A stretch of DNA of 64,000 bases, from NCBI GenBank assembly GCA_964058805.1, contig CAXKVV010000062.1, forward strand, positions 124,001 to 188,000, written 5' to 3'. Below are positions 57,914 through 64,000 of the stretch, piece by piece. How positions within the stretch are numbered: position 1 is the stretch's first letter; every line of letters begins with the position of its first letter. The stretch comes from Schoenoplectus triqueter (Eukaryota; Streptophyta; Magnoliopsida; Poales; Cyperaceae). A model generated the notes under the pieces. It was not told where the DNA came from, made no database searches, and saw only the letters and a program-made list of their open reading frames with translations. The position numbers and the translations under genes were made by a program.

Positions 57914-60042
57914 GAACTATAGAAAAATTTTAATTCGACCGTACATATGTTTTGATTTGACCGTACATTTCGCATGTGAGCATATGCATAACAAATCAAT
58001 AAAACTACATGTATTTGAATTTTTGAAATACGGAAAAGTCCTATTCCTTTTTAGTTTTTATTATATAGAAAAGGAAAAAAATACTAATCAAACTCCAGAT
58101 CTCAAGAAAAGAAAAGAACGGCCCCATTATTAAGGAAGACTAGTTACGAAACTTTTTAGTTTTCTTTTTAATGTATTTTCGCAAATTGTCGGAATTCACC
58201 ATCTGAGCTTTTCATGAACAACCAAATGAAATTCATTTCGGAAGCTAAAAGGAGCAAAACAATAAACTGAAAGGCAAGCATCTTGCTTATACTCAAGTCA
58301 ACAAAGGCATCTGAAACAAAATGAAAGTAATATTCTTTTTTTATTGATTCACTCGAATAAATGTTTATCAAATCTCTGCATAATTTTGAAGATAACAAAT
58401 TTAAGTTTGATAAGCATCAGGGATCATAGGGAGGAATATGATAGTATGTCTATTGTAGTTGTAATTGTTGGAGGAGCTGAGTAGAAAAAGTTGATTGATT
58501 TAATTTCAGAATTGGCGTCGCTGGCGAAGGTATTGCTTGTTCGGGTCTTTGTATCGCCTGTCGATGTAAGTGGTAGCATCTTGAGAAGATCGTGGAGTAA
58601 TTGGCTGATTAAACCTGGTTTGGATGAATCGATGATCAGGACCGTATAGGTTGCTCCAGAGTGCATTGCAGGTGTCTACTGGGTAGAATTTAGTTGCGTT
58701 GTTTGGATATGGCCGGATCAAAAATGGGGTTATCGAGTCTGAACGAACATCTGGTGGGTTTTGTTTTGTAAAGGTGTTGTCATCTAGCTTGGTTGATCGT
58801 TTAGTGGGCCCGGCGGTGGGCATCACGTGATATGGACAAGGGCCCCACGGTGTATGATACAGAGTATTTACAAGGTATTTGCGTTGTAGTAACAAATTCA
58901 GAATTCGGGAATTATTCAGCGAGGTCAAAATTCACGATTCGGATATAAAACAGATATAATACTGTTGACGCGTGTGACCTATATAGGCGCCAATTAAGGA
59001 TGGCAAGATGTAAGTGCGCCTATTAAGGAATCTATTAAGGAATGATTGGATTATTTCATATATTTAGATTGTATTGACAACATGCCTATATTATATAAAG
59101 GAAGCTTCTCTCTCATTGTAATTTGATTCAGACAGAAAATAAATAAAAAAGAGGGGTGTGTGCGTGGTGGTGGATGTAGGTACAAATTGTACCGAACCAC
59201 ATTAAATTACTGTGTTAAATTTGTATGATTGATCTTGTTTACAAATACGGGTATAATTCAGAAATTATTTATTTTTTATAATTAAAATGATATATCAAAA
59301 TATTAAAATATTTTGAAAAAGAATATACACAAAATTTAAAATTTTACAAATAATATGAACAATAATCATGTATCATACAAAAATTATAAATAATATGATA
59401 ATCATATACATTTATGGAAGCGAAATTTTAATTCATCTATTCATTTAAAAAAATAATGATACAATATGATATATATAATTTATAAATTTATTATTGTGTC
59501 TGATTACTTTTAAATTGCAATACAAATACTTAAAAAATGCAAAATTAACAATGAATGAAAACATAGTGCTCATCTTAATTGCAAATCCAAAGCCACAGAA
59601 ATAAAAAGTTAAAAAGAAACGCACTTTGATGCAGAGAAAAATGTGTCTCTCTCTTCGGTCACGTAGTTTTGCTCACTTTTGCACATAATGCCAAAATTCT
59701 GCGAAAAAGGTATTGCTCACTTTGAAACGGTAAAATTTTCAAAATCCTCCCGAATATGGTCGAATAATACGCATTTTGTTCGTAAAATTCATATTTCTCG
59801 TGAATAATTCGCGAATTGTACGTTTAGTTCACGAATCGACATATTTTTCACTGTTCTGTTCGTTAGAGACTCAAAACCGAATAATTCGCGAATTAAACGC
59901 GAATTATTCATGAATCTAGTTACTATGTCTGCGTGCTATAAGTGTGGTCCCCTGTTGTTAGTATGGGGATCACGTGCGAGGCGCTAGAGCTCAGCTGTAT
60001 GTTGTGCGAGTTCTGTGGCAATGGGTGCACACATATTCTCGT
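57914..60042. other. Intergenic DNA with one unassigned frame
   Basis: A minus-strand frame at 58506-58928 (140 codons; its first ATG gives about 105) contains DDNTFTKQNPPDVRSDS and FNQPITPRSSQDATTYIDR. It matches nothing I know, yet its composition is not that of a simple repeat. On the minus strand a CTATATAGG sequence lies near 58980. It could be an exon of an unknown gene or chance. The rest is AT-rich and empty. Confidence 0.25.
59879..59909. repeat. 12 bp perfect hairpin in a GAATAATTCGCG-rich stretch
   Basis: GAATAATTCGCG and CGCGAATTATTC flank the loop AATTAAA. Further copies of GAATAATTCGCGAATT and related words occur from about 59750, so the region is a small cluster of palindromic repeats. 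Confidence 0.75.
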
Positions 60043-60630
60043 GTGTTTGGCACTCAATGGAATAGGAAAAAGTTGGAATAGAATAGCTATTCCAACGAAT
60101 TAATTTATCAAACTAATTTTAGACTAAGTAGAAGAGTGCAGAAGAATGCTAATCCGGTATATCAAATTATATGTGGTATATCGGATTAGCTCTAGTCGGA
60201 ATAATGATTATTGTTTGATTATGTTATATTATATTATTATATCATGATTATAATAATAAATAATAGTAAAATTAATCATATAATAATAATACTACCAATG
60301 ATATTAATATAATAATAACAATAATTATTATAATAATATTATATAATAATAAATAAATAATCATCATAATATTAATATAATAATAAATTATAATCATACT
60401 AATAATTTAATAATAAATCATAATTATAATTATAATCATGATATAATAATATAATATAATATAATCAAACAATAACCGCTATTCCGACGAGGGCTAATCC
60501 GGTATACCACATATAACTTGGTATACCGGATTAGCACTCTTCTATTTAGTCTAAAATTTATTTGACAAATTAATTCGTCGAAATAGTTATTCTATTCTAA
60601 CTTTTTGCTATTCCATTGAGTATCAAACAC
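60043..60630. mobile_element. Fold-back MITE with arms of about 200 bp
   Basis: The left end GTGTTTGGCACTCAATGGAA and the complement of the right end GTGTTTGATACTCAATGGAA continue pairing through AGAATAGCTATTCC, AGAAGAGTGC and GGTATACCGGATTAGC. The centre is an AT-only stretch built of ATAATA words. The TGTTTGG-type ends recall Tourist elements, but no clean target duplication was seen, so the class is open. Confidence 0.75.
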
Positions 60631-62238
60631 TCCCAAAGTGAATAAACCAATCGGGTCATGCCAGGGTCGTTTGAGTCTGATGAGATATTTATCCGACTCC
60701 TGAGATATTTATCATTTGAGTCTTCGATGAAATACCCTATTGGTATGATATATTCAAGTTTATACCAAGTACAACATCTCGAAAACAGCATCCCGAGTAG
60801 CATGAGGATAGAATTCAACCCTGAAAACGACATCTCGAAATACTTGCCGAAAATTTTGCTATATATCCAGAAATGTATGCGGGATCCTTGCGGCCCGCAA
60901 ATTGGCTGGTGGAGTTTGACACACTTTCAGCCTTTTGTATAGGCCCGCATGTAAGCTTCGTGCGGCCTGAAAAATATCATTCGGCCCACATGCTGCCCCA
61001 AATTCAACAAGATAATTAGGACTATCATACTTTAGCAAAAGTTGGCAACAAAGAGTAAATAATAAAAATTAATAACATATTTTTTATTTGACCAATTTTA
61101 TTTCCTTTCACATATCAACTGTTAAATTAGAAATTCAATGGTAATAATATTGAGAAGAGACCATAAATATAAGAGAGAATGCAAAGAAGCAGATTATAAC
61201 CAGACGAAAATCCCACCTCAAAATGGAAAAAAAAGAAAAATTAATAGACCAAAATCAGCCAGCTATGTTACAATTTTAAAGCAATAACACAATAGTATAT
61301 AATTACACACATATTGAATTGTCTTAAAAAAAAGCACATACCAAGAGAGTACGTGTTTATCACGAATACAGAATTACAATACATTTCAGATCTTATTGGG
61401 GCATCATAAACTGAGATAACATACATCACCATATCAAGTGCACGAGAAATAGTTCACGATACGTACACACACATAAATACGTAGATCAATTAAGGTTCAT
61501 TTGGTTGATTGATGTAATTGTGTTTAAAACAGGGGCCACAAGTGAAAGGATCGATATAATTATGTTACCAACAAATTGAAGACCATTCAGTATGTTGCGT
61601 ATTTTCTGCAATGAAAAAACAAAAGGTTATCGCATATAGTGATAAATATCATTGATACGGCTATATATGCTCTGTCGTCGCCTCTTCTACTCTATGTTAT
61701 ATAATTGGGCTACTTTCTGTGTGTTGGTTGATTAATTCTTGTATCTGTTAAGATTAAGAATAAGGACCTATTTAATAAAGGCATAGTACGTAATGGATGG
61801 AATGCATGCTCTATATAATTACAACGATGTAATAATGATTAAAATTTCATGAAACTTTGAGAGACCAATATTAAGGTTGAATAAATATTCCCAATTCAAT
61901 GATATATACGGAATTCCAACTATGTACATGCAAAAGGACTCAACATGCACCGTTGTTGCCAACTACTTGCCATTTAATAAATTTCAAGCCTCTGATCATA
62001 AGCAAAATAAATTTCCTAGCTAGTCATATACAGATCAGATGACAACAAAATTAAATAACATATTTTTTATTCTCAAAGAACTATGCCAGCGGGGATAACT
62101 TAGGAGGGACCGGAGGGGTTGCAGTCTCTCCCAAATTTTAGAAAATTAGTGCATCTAATAGAGGTTTAACAAACTTTATGACAAATTATACTACATATAG
62201 TTTTTATCAATCCCCCCTCTCCCCAAAAAAATATTAAG
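60631..62238. other. Intergenic DNA, no gene recognised
   Basis: The frame at 60658-60942 has no domain. A G-rich patch (TAGGAGGGACCGGAGGGGTT) near 62100 may be an edge of a MITE that includes the next fold-back. Confidence 0.35.
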
Positions 62239-62650
62239 ACATGAATTTGTGTAGCATGCTTCCATTTGTATTTTAATCCAAAATATTAACGAGTCAAATT
62301 TTTATTTTTCATATTCAAAATTTTAATTTAATTAGCTCGATAAAATATTTATATCATAATCTTATAGAATACTAATATTTATCATGTTTAAAATTATTTT
62401 GCTATACTTAATAATTTTTAAAATATAGCTTCAAAATAATAGAAAAATACTAAAATTTGTATGTCAAAAAAATCATAAAGTATAGCAAATTAATTTTAAA
62501 TATAATAAAAATTAGTATCTTACAAGATTATGATATAAATATTTTATTGAGGTACTTAAATTGAAATATTGAATATGAAAAATTAAATTAGAACTCATTA
62601 ATATTTTGGTGGGTTGAAATGCAAATAGAACCGTACGGGACAAAGTCATG
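62239..62650. mobile_element. Fold-back element, arms of about 190 bp
   Basis: The left half (TTTTTCATATTCAAAATTTT, then AATATTTATATCATAATCTT, then TTTGCTATACTT) matches the complement of the right half in the same order at about 80 percent by eye. There is no coding frame. Exact ends and target duplication were not resolved. Confidence 0.7.
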
Positions 62651-63262
62651 TTTATAGAAAAATATTTTAATCCCTCAAAATTTTAACTCAAACTCAGTCT
62701 GCTAGCATCTTAATCAACTCAATTAAATATATATAGAAGGCGAACCTTGACATTGTTTAACTTTCTATCAGCAACATCTTTGAAATCGGTTCCGAACTTC
62801 TGACGGATTTTTTGAAGCTCCACTAGACAGTCATAATTAGGATACCATTTTAGATCTGAAAAGAGTAGTGTGAAAGAAAGAAGATATCAAGTAGAGTGTA
62901 GAATTGATTTCACCTCTGATTAAGAGAATATTAGTATGTTATATGTATGAAGAACAACTTTTTGTTTACAACCTTGACTTGTAATCGGGATTGATGAAGT
63001 AAACTTTGTATTTTTTTGAGGTAAGTAATTAGTGCTAAATTTAATCTTTTTTGAAATAAAGAAAAGATTCCACGGGGGTCAATCCCCTGCCCTTTTGGAA
63101 ACAAATAACAACAATAAGTTGAAACTTGTAAACAACGTGTGGAATTGTTTGGTTTTAAAGGTTTTTATTCATCATTTAATTAAATCTAATCAAATATATT
63201 TTAGTGTTAACCATTCATCAACCGCAGTTACGAGTTTCAGAACATATGATCATTAATAAATG
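62651..63262. other. Intergenic DNA, no gene recognised
   Basis: No supported gene on either strand. Confidence 0.35.

Positions 63263-63317
<55 letters not shown>
63263..63317. repeat. TA dinucleotide microsatellite, about 27 units
   Basis: An uninterrupted run of TA that directly abuts the left end of the next fold-back element, consistent with insertion into or expansion at a TA-rich site. Confidence 0.95.
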
Positions 63318-63322
<5 letters not shown>

Positions 63323-63709
63323 TGTTACGATTAGTTGTGAAGTACAAAACGTTTTTGTACTTCGCATCGTATCTCTCATTTTTAAATTCAAAATACACAT
63401 CCGACCGTTAAAAGTGTTCTCTATATTGAAATATGTTTGAAGACTAAATTTTAATATTTTTTAGAATTTTTTTTCTATTTTTTTGGAGGGGATGAAAATG
63501 CATTGAGTTTATGATTTTTAATAAGAACGATTTTCTAATCCTCAAAAAAATAGAATTTTTTTTTTAAAAATTATAAAATTTTGTCCCCAAACATATTTCA
63601 ATATAGAGAACATTTTTAACGGTCGGATCGATATTTTAAATTCAAAAATAAAAAATACGATGCGAAGTACAAAAATATTTTGTACTTCACGACTAACCGT
63701 AGCATAACT
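63318..63709. mobile_element. Fold-back MITE with arms of about 150 bp
   Basis: The left end AGTTATGTTACGATTAGTTG and the complement of the right end AGTTATGCTACGGTTAGTCG continue to pair through GAAGTACAAAA, TTTTGTACTTCGCATCGTAT, CGACCGTTAAAA and TTCTCTATATTGAAATATGT. The centre holds a short loop. It is non-coding. The class (hAT or Mutator-related) cannot be fixed since the left flank is a TA run. Confidence 0.82.
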
Positions 63710-63843
63710 CAAATTTTAGACTATTGTGAAAACGTTAGCATTCCGAGCTCAAGTGCATACGGCTCAAATTTTATCGTAACACGTCCAAAATTTAAAATTC
63801 TCATTCTCGTTAAATTCTTCATATCAAAATATTGAGGAATATA

Positions 63844-63990
63844 AAAATTTAGGGTATTTCGAGTTTTCTAAGTATTTATTTTAGATTTTTAAAAATCAGC
63901 ACTAAAATAATAATAAAATATTAAATTATTATTGCTGATTTTTAAAAATTCAAAATAAATACTTAGAAAACTCCAAATACCCCAAATTTT
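63844..63990. repeat. Hairpin repeat with 57 bp arms
   Basis: The left arm 63844-63900 pairs with the right arm 63934-63990 with few mismatches (AGTATTTATTTTAGATTTTT against AAAAATTCAAAATAAATACT). The 33 bp loop is AT-only. It may be part of a larger element running off the window. Confidence 0.8.
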
Positions 63991-64000
63991 TGTATCTCTC

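Noticed and set aside
58168..58398. 76-codon minus-strand frame as a small membrane protein
   Set aside because: Hydrophobic stretch in AT-rich DNA with no supporting context; such frames are expected by chance here.
1..64000. tRNA, rRNA or CRISPR features
   Set aside because: No T-arm consensus with matching acceptor stem, no rRNA core words and no regularly spaced palindromic repeats with unique spacers were seen. The tandem arrays have no spacers.

Overview
The window is plant nuclear DNA, most likely from a eudicot. It is AT-rich and intron-bearing, and it is dominated by plant transposon families (CACTA, hAT, Helitron, Tourist-like MITEs, Copia and Gypsy LTR elements). The one host gene that looks intact is a type II metacaspase closest to Arabidopsis AtMC9. 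All assignments come from reading the sequence and from general knowledge of the families; no search was run, so the species is not identified.

Layout. 1-5792: right-hand part of a CACTA element with a nearly complete TNP2 transposase. 5793-13366: gene-poor DNA with three tandem arrays (15 x 24 bp; a TGATCATCATC-rich array; 9 x 58 bp) and a CACTA end fragment. 13370-17853: an orphan RNase H fragment, a truncated CACTA element with a decayed TNP2, and a fold-back CACTA-type MITE. 20244-23387: a 3.1 kb gag-only Copia-type element (TR-GAG type) with LTRs, primer-binding site, polypurine tract and target duplication. 23868-24119: first part of an ARM-repeat gene, abutting an 11.7 kb retrotransposon derivative (24120-35820) with two 4.7 kb LTRs and a non-coding 2.2 kb interior (LARD type); it has a perfect target duplication and LTRs that are almost identical. 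38354-41186: a five-exon pseudogene of archaeal-type cofactor-independent phosphoglycerate mutase. 41362-44247: a hAT element holding a CACTA element and a second hAT element, each bounded by its own target duplication. 46425-46559: a Tourist-like MITE. 48512-48930: remains of a UMP-CMP kinase gene. 53194-54659: the metacaspase gene. 55469-57206: a small Helitron and a CACTA-like element. 57411-57791: a MATH-domain gene with one nonsense codon. 60043-63990: four fold-back elements.

Working genes. Only the metacaspase is likely to make a normal product. The phosphoglycerate mutase, UMP-CMP kinase, MATH and ARM-repeat loci are broken or partial. No TNP2 copy here is cleanly intact and no autonomous LTR element is present, so the mobile DNA would depend on proteins supplied from elsewhere. 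Several of the nonsense codons fit C-to-T or G-to-A change, as expected of long-methylated plant DNA. I found no tRNA, rRNA or CRISPR array. I did not find a clearly new biological system. The strongest items are the LARD-type element at an exon edge, the gag-only element, the nested DNA transposons and the 58 bp array that keeps three frames open.
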